64,000 nucleotides of DNA. Source: Burkholderiaceae bacterium. Its GTDB lineage: Bacteria; Pseudomonadota; Gammaproteobacteria; Burkholderiales; Burkholderiaceae. Numbering within the stretch: position 1 is the first letter of the stretch; the number at the start of each line of letters is the position of its first letter. Both the position numbers and the translations under genes were made by a program. Below, piece by piece: positions 51,705 through 59,978 of this stretch. The notes under the pieces are model-generated. The model searched no databases. It saw only the letters and a list, made by a program, of their open reading frames with translations, and was not told where the DNA came from. Where the stretch lies: the NCBI GenBank assembly GCA_021166835.1, contig JAJPEN010000063.1:56466-120465 (forward strand), in the 5' to 3' direction.

Positions 51705-53888
51705 TCACGTGCGAGCCGCGCGCAGCCGCAACGCGTTCGACACCACGGAAACCGAGCTCAGGCTCATCGCCAGCGCCGCGATCATCGGCGACAGCAGCAG
51801 GCCGAACACCGGATACAGCACGCCGGCGGCGATCGGCACGCCGAGCGCGTTGTAGACGAGCGCGAAGCCCAGGTTCTCGCGCATGTTGTGCACCGTCTGC
51901 GTCGAGATCGCGCGGGCGCGGGCGATCGCGCGCAGGTCGCCCTTGACCAGCGTGACGTGGCCGGCGTTCATCGCGACGTCGGTTCCGGTGCCCATTGCAA
52001 TGCCGACGTCGGCGCGCGCGAGCGCGGGGGCGTCGTTGATGCCGTCACCGGCCATCGCGACACGCCTTCCCTCGGCCTGCAGCCGCTCGACCAGCGCGAC
52101 CTTGTCGGCCGGCTTCACTTCGCCGATCACCTCGTCGATGCCGAGCTTCGCGCCGACGGCGCGCGCGGTCGTCCATCCGTCGCCGGTCGCCATCACGAGA
52201 TGCAGGCCCGCCTCGCGCAGTTGCCGCACCGCTTCCGGCGTCGCCGCCTTGATCGGGTCGGAGACGGCGAGAATGCCGGCCGCCTCGCCGTCCACCGCAA
52301 GGTACATCACGCTCGCGCCCTGCGCGCGCAGCTTCTCGGCGTCGCCCGTCAGCGCGCCGTACTCGACGCCCTCGTCTTCCATCAGCGCGGTGTTGCCCAG
52401 CGCGATGCGCCGGCCCTCGATCGTCCCGCGCACGCCGATGCCGCTCGCCGATTCGAAGCGCTCGGGCCTGGCCAGCTCGAGCGAACGACGCCGCGCCTCG
52501 TCGACGATCGCATGCGCCAGCGGATGCTCGGAGCCCTGGTCGAGACTGGCCGCGATGCGCAGCACCTCGGCTTCGTCGTGACCTTCGGCCGCCACTGCGC
52601 GGTCGAAAGCGGGCCGGCCCTCGGTGAGCGTTCCGGTCTTGTCGACGACGATCGTGTCGATCGTGCGAAACGACTCGATCGCAGCCGCATCGCGAAACAG
52701 GATGCCCTGCGTCGCCGCCCTGCCGGTGTCGACCATGATCGACATCGGCGTGGCCAGCCCCAGCGCGCAGGGGCACGCGATGATCAGCACCGACAGCGCG
52801 TTCAGCGTGGCGAACACCCAGCTCGGCTGCGGCCCGGCGAAGCCCCAGACGAAGAACGTGACGACGGCGATCGCGATCACCGCGAGCACGAACCAGCCGG
52901 CCACGACGTCGGCCAGCCGCTGCATCGGCGCGCGCGAGCGCTGCGCCTGCGCGACCATGCCCACGATCTGCGACAGCATGGTCTCCGCGCCGACGTGCTC
53001 GGCCCGCATGACGAGGGCGCCGCTCGTGTTGATCGTCGCGCCGACGACCCTGTCGCCGGGACGCTTGCGCACCGGGATCGGCTCGCCGGTGAGCATCGAT
53101 TCGTCGATCGAGCTCTCGCCCTCGAGCACGACGCCGTCCACCGGCACCTTCTCGCCGGGACGCACGCGGAGCCGGTCGCCGACGTGCACGTGCGCGAGCG
53201 GGACGTCGCCCTCCGTGCCGTCGTCGTCCAGCCGGCGCGCGGTCTTCGGCGCAAGGCCGAGCAGCGTCTTCAACGCCGACGACGTCTGCCCGCGCGCGCG
53301 CAGTTCGAGGATCTGCCCGAAAAGCGTCAGCGAAACGATGACCGCCGCGGCCTCGAAATAGACGCCGACACGGCCGTGCTCCACGAAGGACTCGGGGAAC
53401 CACTGCGGAGCCGCGGTCGCCGCGACGCTGTAGACGAACGCCGCGCCCGTGCCCAGCCCGATCAGCGTCCACATGTTCGGGCTGGCGTTGCGGATCGACT
53501 GCCAGCAGCGCACGAAGAACGGCCAGCCCGCCCACAGCACGACGGGAATCGACAGCACGAGCTCGACCCACGATCGTGCGGACGGCGACATCCAGCCGAA
53601 GCGATGACCGAACATCGCCAGCGTCGCGACGACGACCGTCAGCGGAAGCGTCCACCAGAAGCGGCGCGTGAAGTCGACGAGCTCCGGGTCGTCCTCTTCC
53701 TCCAATCCCGGCAGCAGCGGTTCGAGCGCCATCCCGCAGATCGGGCAGCTGCCGGGCGCGTTGCGGCGGATCTCCGGATGCATCGGGCACGTGTAGATCG
53801 TCTCGCCCGTGCCCGGCGACGCGGCTGCGCCTGCGCCGGGCGCGCCGGCGTTGGCCGGCGGGGGAGGCTCGTGCCCAGCGCCTAGCAT
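51705..53888 (-). CDS. copA: Copper-translocating P1B-type ATPase with N-terminal heavy-metal-binding domain
   Basis: A 727-aa pump exporting Cu(I) from the cytoplasm. There is no classical CxxC HMA domain; instead residues about 30-55 form a YTCPMHPEI...CPICGMAL heavy-metal-binding (HMBD/YHS-like) module after a Pro/Ala/Gly leader. The core has the helix-6 CPC motif in [11 protein letters not shown], the TGE loop in [10 protein letters not shown], the phosphorylation site DKTGTLT, the HP motif in SEHPLAHAI and the hinge [10 protein letters not shown]. Late helices carry the copper-type [15 protein letters not shown] and [15 protein letters not shown]. The ATG lies 7 nt inside the end of the pfkB-like gene. 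Confidence 0.95.
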   Translation of the reverse strand: MLGAGHEPPPPANAGAPGAGAAASPGTGETIYTCPMHPEIRRNAPGSCPICGMALEPLLPGLEEEDDPELVDFTRRFWWTLPLTVVVATLAMFGHRFGWMSPSARSWVELVLSIPVVLWAGWPFFVRCWQSIRNASPNMWTLIGLGTGAAFVYSVAATAAPQWFPESFVEHGRVGVYFEAAAVIVSLTLFGQILELRARGQTSSALKTLLGLAPKTARRLDDDGTEGDVPLAHVHVGDRLRVRPGEKVPVDGVVLEGESSIDESMLTGEPIPVRKRPGDRVVGATINTSGALVMRAEHVGAETMLSQIVGMVAQAQRSRAPMQRLADVVAGWFVLAVIAIAVVTFFVWGFAGPQPSWVFATLNALSVLIIACPCALGLATPMSIMVDTGRAATQGILFRDAAAIESFRTIDTIVVDKTGTLTEGRPAFDRAVAAEGHDEAEVLRIAASLDQGSEHPLAHAIVDEARRRSLELARPERFESASGIGVRGTIEGRRIALGNTALMEDEGVEYGALTGDAEKLRAQGASVMYLAVDGEAAGILAVSDPIKAATPEAVRQLREAGLHLVMATGDGWTTARAVGAKLGIDEVIGEVKPADKVALVERLQAEGRRVAMAGDGINDAPALARADVGIAMGTGTDVAMNAGHVTLVKGDLRAIARARAISTQTVHNMRENLGFALVYNALGVPIAAGVLYPVFGLLLSPMIAALAMSLSSVSVVSNALRLRAART

Positions 53889-54823
53889 CGCCGCGTCCGC
53901 ACCTGCGGCGCCAGCCGGACGATGTCCGCGTGCTGCGCGAGACTCGTACCGGGCGTGAGCAGCGCGGCGGTTCCCGCGGCAACCGCATGGCGAAGCGCGT
54001 CGTCGAGCGAGCTGCCGGACGTCAGTCGCCAGAGGGCCGCGGCGAGAAAGCTGTCGCCGGCGCCGACGGTGCCCGCGATCTCCACGTCGAGCGCCGGCGC
54101 ACGGACCCTCTCGCCGGAAGCGACGAGCAATGCGCCCCGATGCCCGAGCGACAGCGCGACGATGCCCGCCCGGCCGGCCTGCACGATCGCCTCGGCGGCG
54201 CGCGTCCAGTCTTCCTCGTGCTCGAGCGCCTCGCCGGTCCATTCGCGCAGCTCGCGCAGGTTGGGCTTGACGAGATCGACGCTCTCGTCGAGGGCGGCGG
54301 CGAGCGCGGCGCCCGACGCATCGACGGCGATACGGCGGCCGCGGCGCCGCACGAGTCGCGCCAGGCGCGCGTAGAAGTCTTGCGGCACGCCTTCCGGCAG
54401 GCTGCCGCTCGCCACCACCCAGGGGAACGCGTCGAGCAGCGACTCGACGCGCTCGAGGCACGCCTGCCACTCGTGCGCGGCGAGCTGCGGACCGGGCAGC
54501 ACGAAGCGGTACTCGCGGCCGCTCATGCGCTCGAGCACGGTGAACGATTCGCGCGTCTCGCCGGCGATGTCGAGCACGATCGCCGGCACGTCTTCGTCGC
54601 CGAGCCGCTGCTGCAGCAGGCGACCGAGCGCGCCGCCGGCCGGAAAGAGCGCGACGCAGTCCGTGCCCAGGCGCTTGAGCACGCGCGCGACGTTGACGCC
54701 ACCGCCTCCCGCGTCGCGATGCAGGTCGCGACAGCGCAGCTTGTGCTCGGGCGTCACCTGTTCGGTGCTCGCTCCGACGTCGATCGACGGATTCGGCGTG
54801 ACGGTGAGGACCGCCGCGCTCAC
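53882..54823 (-). CDS. pfkB: PfkB-family phosphofructokinase (6-phosphofructokinase II / 1-phosphofructokinase type)
   Basis: A 313-aa cytoplasmic sugar kinase. The start [13 protein letters not shown] is characteristic of the LacC/FruK/PfkB branch. [15 protein letters not shown] (about 38-52) is the first PfkB signature, and [15 protein letters not shown] (about 250-264) carries the anion hole and catalytic Asp. The GTG start overlaps the cystathionine lyase stop (GTGA), and its 3' end overlaps copA. A glycolytic kinase between transsulfuration and copper genes is unusual; co-translation suggests a common regulation, perhaps carbon flow under metal stress. Confidence 0.9.
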   Translation of the reverse strand: MSAAVLTVTPNPSIDVGASTEQVTPEHKLRCRDLHRDAGGGGVNVARVLKRLGTDCVALFPAGGALGRLLQQRLGDEDVPAIVLDIAGETRESFTVLERMSGREYRFVLPGPQLAAHEWQACLERVESLLDAFPWVVASGSLPEGVPQDFYARLARLVRRRGRRIAVDASGAALAAALDESVDLVKPNLRELREWTGEALEHEEDWTRAAEAIVQAGRAGIVALSLGHRGALLVASGERVRAPALDVEIAGTVGAGDSFLAAALWRLTSGSSLDDALRHAVAAGTAALLTPGTSLAQHADIVRLAPQVRTRRC

Positions 54824-56028
54824 GCTCCGCCGCTCCGGGACGGGCGGCTCGCCGCGAGCGCTCCGGCGAGGTCTTCGCGCAGGTCGTCTACGTTCTCGAT
54901 CCCCACCGACAGGCGCACCAGCGAGTCGCCGATGCCGATGCGCGCGCGCTGCTCGGGCGGAATCGTCGCGTGCGTCATGATCGCCGGATGCTCGATCAGG
55001 CTCTCGACGCCGCCCAGGCTCTCGGCGAGCGTGAAGATCGAGCAGGCCTCGAGGAAGCGGCGCGTGCCGGCGAGATCGGTGTCCAGCTCGACCGAGACCA
55101 TGCCGCCGAAGCCGCGCATCTGCCGCGCCGCGAGCGCGTGCTGCGGATGCGAGGCGAGCCCCGGGTAGCGCACGCGGCGAACGCCCGGCTGCCGCTCGAG
55201 CCAGGCGGCCAGCTCGCTCGCGTTCTCGCAATGGCGCTGCATGCGCACGTCGAGCGTCTTCACGCCGCGCAGCGCGAGGAAGCTGTCGAAGGGTCCGGCG
55301 ATCGCGCCGACGGCGTTCTGCAGGAAGCCGAGGCGCTCGGCGCGCTGCGCGTTGCGCTCGTCGCCGGAGACGATCGCCACGCCGCCGATGACGTCCGAGT
55401 GCCCGTTCAGGTACTTCGTCGTCGAGTGCACGACGATGTCGAAGCCGAGCTCGAGCGGCCGCTGCACCCACGGCGTCGCGAAGGTGTTGTCGGCCACCGA
55501 GATCAGCCCGTGCCTGCGCGCGATCGCCGCGATCGCCTCGAGATCGACCAGCCGCAGCAGCGGATTGGTGGGCGACTCGACGAGCACCATGCGGGTTTCC
55601 GGGCGGATCGCCGACTCGAGCGCCTGCGGATCGGACAGGTCGACGTAGCTCACCGACAGCCCGGCGCTCTTCGTGCGCACGCGCTCGAGCAGCCGGTACG
55701 TTCCGCCGTACAGGTCGTCTCCGGCGACGACGTGCGCGCCGGCGTCGAGCAGCTCGAGCACGGTGGCGATCGCGGCGAGCCCTGACGCGAAGGCGAAGGC
55801 GCGGCTTCCGCTCTCCAGGTCGGCGAGGCAGCGCTCGAGCGCGAAACGCGTAGGGTTGTGCGAGCGGCCGTAGTCGAAGCCCTTGTGCACGCCGGGGCTC
55901 GCCTGCGCATACGTGGAGGTGGCGTAGATCGGCGGCATCACCGCGCCGGTGGAAGGATCGGGTTCCTGGCCGGCGTGGATCACGCGGGTGCCGAAGGCTC
56001 GACGCTCGCGGGGGTCGTCGTGGCTCAC
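54820..56028 (-). CDS. Cystathionine gamma-lyase/synthase-type PLP enzyme
   Basis: A 402-aa Cys/Met-metabolism PLP enzyme of usual length. Key segments: [20 protein letters not shown] (about 14-33), [20 protein letters not shown] (about 51-70), the PLP-stacking Tyr in [10 protein letters not shown], and the Schiff-base Lys in [18 protein letters not shown] (about 204). GTG start overlapping the cystathionine beta-synthase stop. Coupled to CBS, it most likely cleaves cystathionine to cysteine, 2-oxobutanoate and ammonia (reverse transsulfuration), with H2S release as a side reaction; gamma-synthase activity cannot be excluded. Confidence 0.92.
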   Translation of the reverse strand: MSHDDPRERRAFGTRVIHAGQEPDPSTGAVMPPIYATSTYAQASPGVHKGFDYGRSHNPTRFALERCLADLESGSRAFAFASGLAAIATVLELLDAGAHVVAGDDLYGGTYRLLERVRTKSAGLSVSYVDLSDPQALESAIRPETRMVLVESPTNPLLRLVDLEAIAAIARRHGLISVADNTFATPWVQRPLELGFDIVVHSTTKYLNGHSDVIGGVAIVSGDERNAQRAERLGFLQNAVGAIAGPFDSFLALRGVKTLDVRMQRHCENASELAAWLERQPGVRRVRYPGLASHPQHALAARQMRGFGGMVSVELDTDLAGTRRFLEACSIFTLAESLGGVESLIEHPAIMTHATIPPEQRARIGIGDSLVRLSVGIENVDDLREDLAGALAASRPSRSGGA

Positions 56029-57398
56029 GAGAAGGTCCTGCGCAGATGGTTGAGCAGATCGAAGCGCGTGACGAGCCCATGGAAGCGCTCGTCGTCGGCG
56101 ATGATCGCGATCAGGCCGCGATCGAGCACGGCGCGCAGCGCCGGCAGCCCTGCATCGGGGCGCAGCGTTTCGAGCGCCTGCGTCATCGCGGTGTCGACCG
56201 TCGCATCGAAGCGCGCCGGGTCGTCGAGCGCGTGCAGCAGCACATCCGACTCGTCGACGATGCCGACGATGCGACCGTTCTCGAGCACCGGCAACTGCGA
56301 GACGTCGGCCGCGCGCATCCGCTGGAACACGCTGCGCAGCGTGTCCGAGCGTTGCGCCTGGATCACGCTGCCCTCGTCGTAGCGGCGCCCGATCACGTCG
56401 CGCAGGTCGCCGAAGCGTTCGCGCGCGAGCAGCCCCTGGTCGATCATCCAGTTGTCGTTGTAGACCTTCGACAGATAGCGCGTGCCGGTGTCGCAGACGA
56501 GGGAAACGACGCGCTTCGGCGTCGTCTGCCCGCGGCACCAGCGCAATGCCGCGGCGAGCAGCGTTCCGGTGGACGAGCCGCCGGATACGCCTTCGGCACG
56601 CAGCAGCTCGCGCGCGGCGGCGAAGCTCTCCTCGTCGGGAATCGAATACGCGCTGCGCACGAGCGAGAAGTCGGCGATCGACGGCACGAAATCCTCGCCG
56701 ATGCCTTCCACCGCCCACGAGCCCGCTTCGCCGACCTTCCCCGTGCGCACGTAGTCGGCGAGCACCGAGCCCTGCGGATCGGCGAGCACGAACTCGACCT
56801 CCGGTGCGACCTCGCCGAAGAACGCGCTCAGGCCGCCGAGCGTGCCGCCCGAGCCGACGCCGCAGACGATCGCATCGATCGCGTGCCCGCTCTGCGCCCA
56901 CAGCTCGGGCCCGGTCGACCAGCGGTGCGCGGCGGCATTGTCGGGGTTGTTGAACTGGTCGACGAAGAAGGCGTCGGGGATCTCGCGCGCGAGGCGCGCG
57001 GCGACGTCCTGGTAGTAGTCGGGATGGCCGCGCACGACGTCGGAGCGCGTCAGGTGCACCTCGGCGCCGAGCGCCTTCAGGTGCAGCACCTTCTCGCTCG
57101 ACATCTTGTCGGGCACGACGAGCACGACGCGATAGCCCTTCGCGCGCGCGACCAGCGCGAGCCCCAGGCCGGTATTGCCCGCAGTTGCCTCGACGATGGT
57201 GCCGCCGGGCTTCAGCCGCCCCCGGCGCTCGGCGCCCTCGATCATCCACAGGCCGATGCGATCCTTGATCGAGCCGCCCGGGTTCTGCGACTCGAGCTTC
57301 AGGAACAACCGGCACGGCCCGGTGTCGAGCCGCGTGACTTCCAGCAGCGGCGTGTTGCCGATGAGCGAGAGGACGCCGGGCCGGGATCGAGCGTTCAT
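56025..57398 (-). CDS. Cystathionine beta-synthase with C-terminal CBS-domain pair
   Basis: A 457-aa enzyme: PLP beta-family fold about 1-325 with the Schiff-base Lys in PGGSIKDRIG (about 45), the substrate loop EATAGNTGLG and phosphate loop GVGSGGTLGG, then two CBS motifs about 335-457 (VIQAQRSDTLRSVFQRMRAA, VSQLPVLENGRIVGIVDESD). There is no N-terminal haem domain, as in bacterial CBS. It condenses serine and homocysteine to cystathionine, releasing water (or H2S from cysteine). The CBS pair distinguishes it from plain cysteine synthase. ATG at 57398, 32 nt after the cytochrome gene stop. Confidence 0.93.
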   Translation of the reverse strand: MNARSRPGVLSLIGNTPLLEVTRLDTGPCRLFLKLESQNPGGSIKDRIGLWMIEGAERRGRLKPGGTIVEATAGNTGLGLALVARAKGYRVVLVVPDKMSSEKVLHLKALGAEVHLTRSDVVRGHPDYYQDVAARLAREIPDAFFVDQFNNPDNAAAHRWSTGPELWAQSGHAIDAIVCGVGSGGTLGGLSAFFGEVAPEVEFVLADPQGSVLADYVRTGKVGEAGSWAVEGIGEDFVPSIADFSLVRSAYSIPDEESFAAARELLRAEGVSGGSSTGTLLAAALRWCRGQTTPKRVVSLVCDTGTRYLSKVYNDNWMIDQGLLARERFGDLRDVIGRRYDEGSVIQAQRSDTLRSVFQRMRAADVSQLPVLENGRIVGIVDESDVLLHALDDPARFDATVDTAMTQALETLRPDAGLPALRAVLDRGLIAIIADDERFHGLVTRFDLLNHLRRTFS

Positions 57399-57430
57399 GG
57401 TACCGCCCCTGCGACGATGCGTTCCTGCGA

Positions 57431-57799
57431 CTAGCGGATGCCGACGACGCGCTGCTGCGAACGCACGTAGGCGACGATGTGCACGACGTCGTCGGCGCTC
57501 AGCCCGGACACCGGCTTCATGTCGCCGAACTTCCAGTGATGCGCACGCACGCCGTTGCGCACGGCGAGCTGGAATGCCGCGTCGCCGTGATGCGAAGGCT
57601 CGTAGATGCGGTGCAGGAAGGGCGGCCCCTGGTCGGTTCCCTTCAGGTCGGCACCGTGGCAGCTCGCGCACTTCTCGTCGTACAACGCCTTGCCCCGCGC
57701 GGCGTTCGGCATCAGGCCCGCGCTCGGCTGCGGCATCTGCAGCGGCTGCGCATAGAGCCACGCGGGAAGGAGCAGGACGGAAAGAAGCCCCTTCTTCAC
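57431..57799 (-). CDS. Small periplasmic c-type cytochrome
   Basis: A 122-aa single-haem cytochrome with Sec signal peptide about 1-18 (LLSVLLLPAWLYAQ), haem motif KCASCHGADLKG (about 46-57) and axial Met in FGDMKPVSGLSADDV (about 95). The GTG start overlaps the SHOCT-protein stop as GTGA. It lies upstream of CBS in the putative metal-responsive operon. Similar in size and layout to the cytochrome at the other end of this operon, but without the membrane anchor. Confidence 0.9.
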   Translation of the reverse strand: MKKGLLSVLLLPAWLYAQPLQMPQPSAGLMPNAARGKALYDEKCASCHGADLKGTDQGPPFLHRIYEPSHHGDAAFQLAVRNGVRAHHWKFGDMKPVSGLSADDVVHIVAYVRSQQRVVGIR

Positions 57800-58053
57800 G
57801 CCGAAAGATCCTTCTTCTTCGCGTCGAATTCCGGCTTGTCGATCTCGCCGCGCGCGTAGCGCTTCTTCAGGATGTCGAGCGCGGTTTCCGCAGCCTCGCG
57901 CCCGCCGTTCGATCGCCACTCGCGCGATTCGCGTGATTCACGCGACACGAGTCGTACGAGCAGGACGATCCCCACGCCGAGGAGCACGAGCCACAGAAGA
58001 CCGTGCACGAGGCCCATGCCCCAGTACCAACCGCCGAAACCGTCGTACATCAT
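57796..58053 (-). CDS. SHOCT-domain small membrane protein
   Basis: An 85-aa protein: MMYDGFGGWYWGMGLVHGLL start, one hydrophobic helix about 17-40, an Arg/Glu/Ser-rich spacer (RESRESREWRS), and a C-terminal SHOCT motif ALDILKKRYARGEIDKPEFD (about 59-78). SHOCT proteins of this size with a WGMG-like start are frequent companions of copper and multicopper-oxidase genes. Start at 58053 with GCGGAGG upstream. First gene of the operon, 68 nt from a candidate CusR box. Confidence 0.88.
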   Translation of the reverse strand: MMYDGFGGWYWGMGLVHGLLWLVLLGVGIVLLVRLVSRESRESREWRSNGGREAAETALDILKKRYARGEIDKPEFDAKKKDLSA

Positions 58054-58081
58054 TCCGGACCTCCGCAGCCAAGACCTGCCC

Positions 58082-58136
58082 AGCATACGTCAGGCAGCCG
58101 CGCACGGAGCTTTCGCGGCGATTACGTTTCGGTCAT
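58082..58136 (-). promoter_or_regulatory. Candidate CusR/CopR-type box and promoter upstream of the SHOCT-CBS-copA operon
   Basis: ATTAC-N6-GTCAT at 58121-58136 differs by one half-site base from the perfect box at 49033-49048 and shares 11 of its 16 positions. On the minus strand, TATGCT (58082-58087) could be the -10 element, 33 nt beyond the box and 28 nt before the ATG at 58053. Activation by the linked response regulator is inference from this match. Confidence 0.5.
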
Positions 58137-58176
58137 CTGCGCCCCGAAGCGCGACGCGGGAACGGAGCGCGAAGAC

Positions 58177-58230
58177 CGAGTTTCGCGCGTGCCTCGAGTT
58201 TCGCGCCTGCCTCGAGTTTCGGGCCTGCGA
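58177..58230. repeat. Three tandem 18-bp repeats
   Basis: Three back-to-back copies of an 18-mer beginning CGAGTTTCG (58177-58194, 58195-58212, 58213-58230). Copies one and two differ at one base, and the third has three or so changes. The array ends exactly at the stop codon of the 27-residue ORF and lies in the non-coding gap before the SHOCT operon. No spacers, so not a CRISPR. Confidence 0.85.
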
Positions 58231-58314
58231 TCAGAAGATCAGCTTCCCGGTTCCGATCACGACGAGCAGACCGATCAGGAAGATGATCACGATGATCCAC
58301 AGCAGCACTTTCAT
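58231..58314 (-). CDS. 27-residue single-helix membrane peptide
   Basis: A very short ORF starting MKVLLWIIVIIFLIGLLVVI and ending GTGKLIF: a lysine, then an almost uninterrupted hydrophobic stretch of about 20 residues. GGAGG lies seven bases upstream of the ATG, a better ribosome-binding site than most genes here have. It sits after the dihaem cytochrome gene of the oxidase cluster and before the SHOCT operon, both on the same strand. Composition fits small accessory subunits of oxidases or stress-related membrane peptides. No family recognised; could be a chance ORF. Confidence 0.5.
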   Translation of the reverse strand: MKVLLWIIVIIFLIGLLVVIGTGKLIF

Positions 58315-58384
58315 TCGGGGCCTCCGCGAGCGCGACGTCCCGGGCGAGCAAACCGGACGCCTGACGAATAGCTGAACGACCGAG

Positions 58385-58430
58385 CCGCTCGGTGCAGCCG
58401 CTCGGTGCAGCCGCTCAGCGCAGCCGCTCG
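58385..58430. repeat. Tandem 13-bp repeat at the 3' end of the dihaem cytochrome gene
   Basis: CCGCTCGGTGCAG is repeated as two exact copies (58385-58397, 58398-58410), one degenerate copy (58411-58423) and a partial copy to 58430. The array spans the stop codon region of the cytochrome gene (stop at 58415) and looks like a slippage-prone minisatellite. Confidence 0.8.
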
Positions 58431-59242
58431 AGGTACGCCGCCATGTCGCGCGCATCGCGCTCGCCGACGCCAAGATCGGGCATCGCGCTGCCGGGCGAGA
58501 TCGCCTGCGGATGACGGATCCACTGGATCAGGTTTTCGCGCGTGTTCGGCAGCTGCCCGGCGACGAATGTCCGCGTTCCGATTCCCTGCAGCGGCGGGCC
58601 GACATGCGACTCGGCCGCGACCACTCCCGGGATCACATGGCAGCCCACGCAGCCGAACTGGCGCAGCGCCCGGCGTCCCCGGTTCGCGTCGGGCGCCGGG
58701 GCATCGGGCGCCGACCCTGGCGCCGCCGCAGGCGCGATCGGCCCGGCCGCTCGGCTGTCGCGGTATTCCTGCGGCGAAAGACCGGGCAGCGTCTTCAGGA
58801 ATGCGACGATCGACCACAGCTCCTCGTCGCTCATGCGGAACTGCCAGGCCGGCATCGCCGTCATCTTGATGCCGTTGCGGACCACCCAGTAGATCTGCGA
58901 CGCCGTCCATTCGCGCGCGGTATCCGACAGGCTCCCCGGCAACGGCGTCAGCCCCAGCGCGAAGGGCTCGGGCGCGACGCCCGGCGCGCCGTGGCACTGC
59001 ACGCAATGCGCGCGGAAGTGATGCAGTCCGCGCGCGGCGAGCGCGGGATCGTCGAGCGGCGGCGGCTCGATCGCCGCGGCGCGCTGCTTCACCGACTGCC
59101 GCAGTCCGGTCTGCAGCGCCCAGAAGGTCGGGCGCAGATGCTGGTCGATGGCCGAAACGTCGTAGACGCCGGCGAGGAGCACGGCCAGCGCGCCGGCGAC
59201 GGCACCGGCCGCAAGCGACAGAAGAATGGCGAGCGTTCTCAT
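58415..59242 (-). CDS. Dihaem c-type cytochrome of the caa3 oxidase cluster
   Basis: A 275-aa periplasmic/membrane-anchored protein: N-terminal hydrophobic helix about 4-26, first haem motif HCVQCHGAPGVA (about 79-90) with later Met in KMTAMPAWQFRMSDEE, a Pro/Ala linker (about 165-185), and second haem motif FGCVGCHVIPGVV (about 196-208) with Met in SAMPDLGVGERDARDM. The two domains resemble different parents: the second is close to the single-haem cytochrome encoded just upstream. It probably shuttles electrons into the oxidase. Start and stop overlap with that gene (TGATG). Confidence 0.9.
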   Translation of the reverse strand: MRTLAILLSLAAGAVAGALAVLLAGVYDVSAIDQHLRPTFWALQTGLRQSVKQRAAAIEPPPLDDPALAARGLHHFRAHCVQCHGAPGVAPEPFALGLTPLPGSLSDTAREWTASQIYWVVRNGIKMTAMPAWQFRMSDEELWSIVAFLKTLPGLSPQEYRDSRAAGPIAPAAAPGSAPDAPAPDANRGRRALRQFGCVGCHVIPGVVAAESHVGPPLQGIGTRTFVAGQLPNTRENLIQWIRHPQAISPGSAMPDLGVGERDARDMAAYLERLR

Positions 59243-59685
59243 CAGTCGAGCGTGAACAGATACGCGACCATGTCGCGCGCGTGCGCCTCGCTCACCTGCA
59301 GGTCGGGCATGCGCGTCATCGGGTCGAAGCGCTGTGGGTCGCGGATCCACTGCGCCATCGTCTCGGGCCGGTTCGGCACGCGCCCGGCGAGGTACGTCCG
59401 CCGCGCGACCTTCGTGAGCGGCGGACCGACGTTGCCCCGCGCGTCGACCACGCCCGGAATCGTGTGGCACTCGCCGCAACCGAACTGTCGCAGCAACAGC
59501 CGGCCATTGGCCGCATCCGCATCCAGGCGCTGCATCGCCGGATCGCTGCAGCCCGCGACGGCGATCAGCAGCAGGCCGAGCGATGCGATGCGCGGCAGTC
59601 TGCGCGGCAGTCCACGCGACAGGGCGGGCGGCAGCGGGCGCGCCGCAATGCGCAACCCGGGCCAGCCGATGTCGATCACGCGCAT
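59242..59685 (-). CDS. c-type cytochrome lipoprotein of the caa3 oxidase cluster
   Basis: A 147-aa protein with a lipobox in LLLIAVAGCSDPAM (Cys near residue 40) and one haem c domain: FGCGECHTIPGVV, axial Met in TRMPDLQVSEAHARDM. The ATG at 59685 overlaps the membrane-protein gene by 10 nt; a GTG at 59679 would give the GTGA overlap common in this region. The haem domain matches domain two of the neighbouring dihaem cytochrome (both have IPGVV, VGPPL, MPDLxV and ARDMxAYL), indicating internal duplication within the cluster. Confidence 0.88.
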   Translation of the reverse strand: MRVIDIGWPGLRIAARPLPPALSRGLPRRLPRIASLGLLLIAVAGCSDPAMQRLDADAANGRLLLRQFGCGECHTIPGVVDARGNVGPPLTKVARRTYLAGRVPNRPETMAQWIRDPQRFDPMTRMPDLQVSEAHARDMVAYLFTLD

Positions 59686-59975
59686 GCCGGAATCGCCCAG
59701 GCGGGAACCGTCTCGTAGACCACGGCGACGAGCGCGACGAACGCGATCGCACCCGACAACCAGCACTCGAAGTGCGCCCGCCTCGTCCACGCCCGCGCGA
59801 TGATCGCCGCCAGCAGCGCCGCCGCGACGACGCCGGCGACGACGACCGCCGCCGGCGCCGCGTGCCCGAAGTCCCGCGCGCACCCGAGCGCCGTGAAGCC
59901 GTAGATCGCCAGGAAATGCGCGGCCCACACGACGATGCCCGAAACGAGCCATGCCGATCGCGTGGCAAAGCTCAT
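59676..59975 (-). CDS. Small three-helix membrane protein of the oxidase cluster
   Basis: A 99-aa hydrophobic protein with segments about 10-30, 42-62 and 70-95. The opening SAWLVSGIVVWAAHFLAIYG is aromatic-rich. It lies 3 nt after the subunit I gene and overlaps the next cytochrome gene. Size and position suggest a subunit IV-like or assembly component of the oxidase, but no family is recognised with confidence. Confidence 0.7.
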   Translation of the reverse strand: MSFATRSAWLVSGIVVWAAHFLAIYGFTALGCARDFGHAAPAAVVVAGVVAAALLAAIIARAWTRRAHFECWLSGAIAFVALVAVVYETVPAWAIPACA

Positions 59976-59978
59976 CGA

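Noticed and set aside
53882..56080. A single long frame joining the PfkB gene to upstream sequence as a fusion protein
   Set aside because: The N-terminal part is the out-of-frame shadow of the cystathionine lyase gene; the kinase has its own GTG start in a GTGA overlap.
58177..58230. Possible CRISPR array
   Set aside because: The three 18-mers are directly adjacent without spacers and no cas gene is present.
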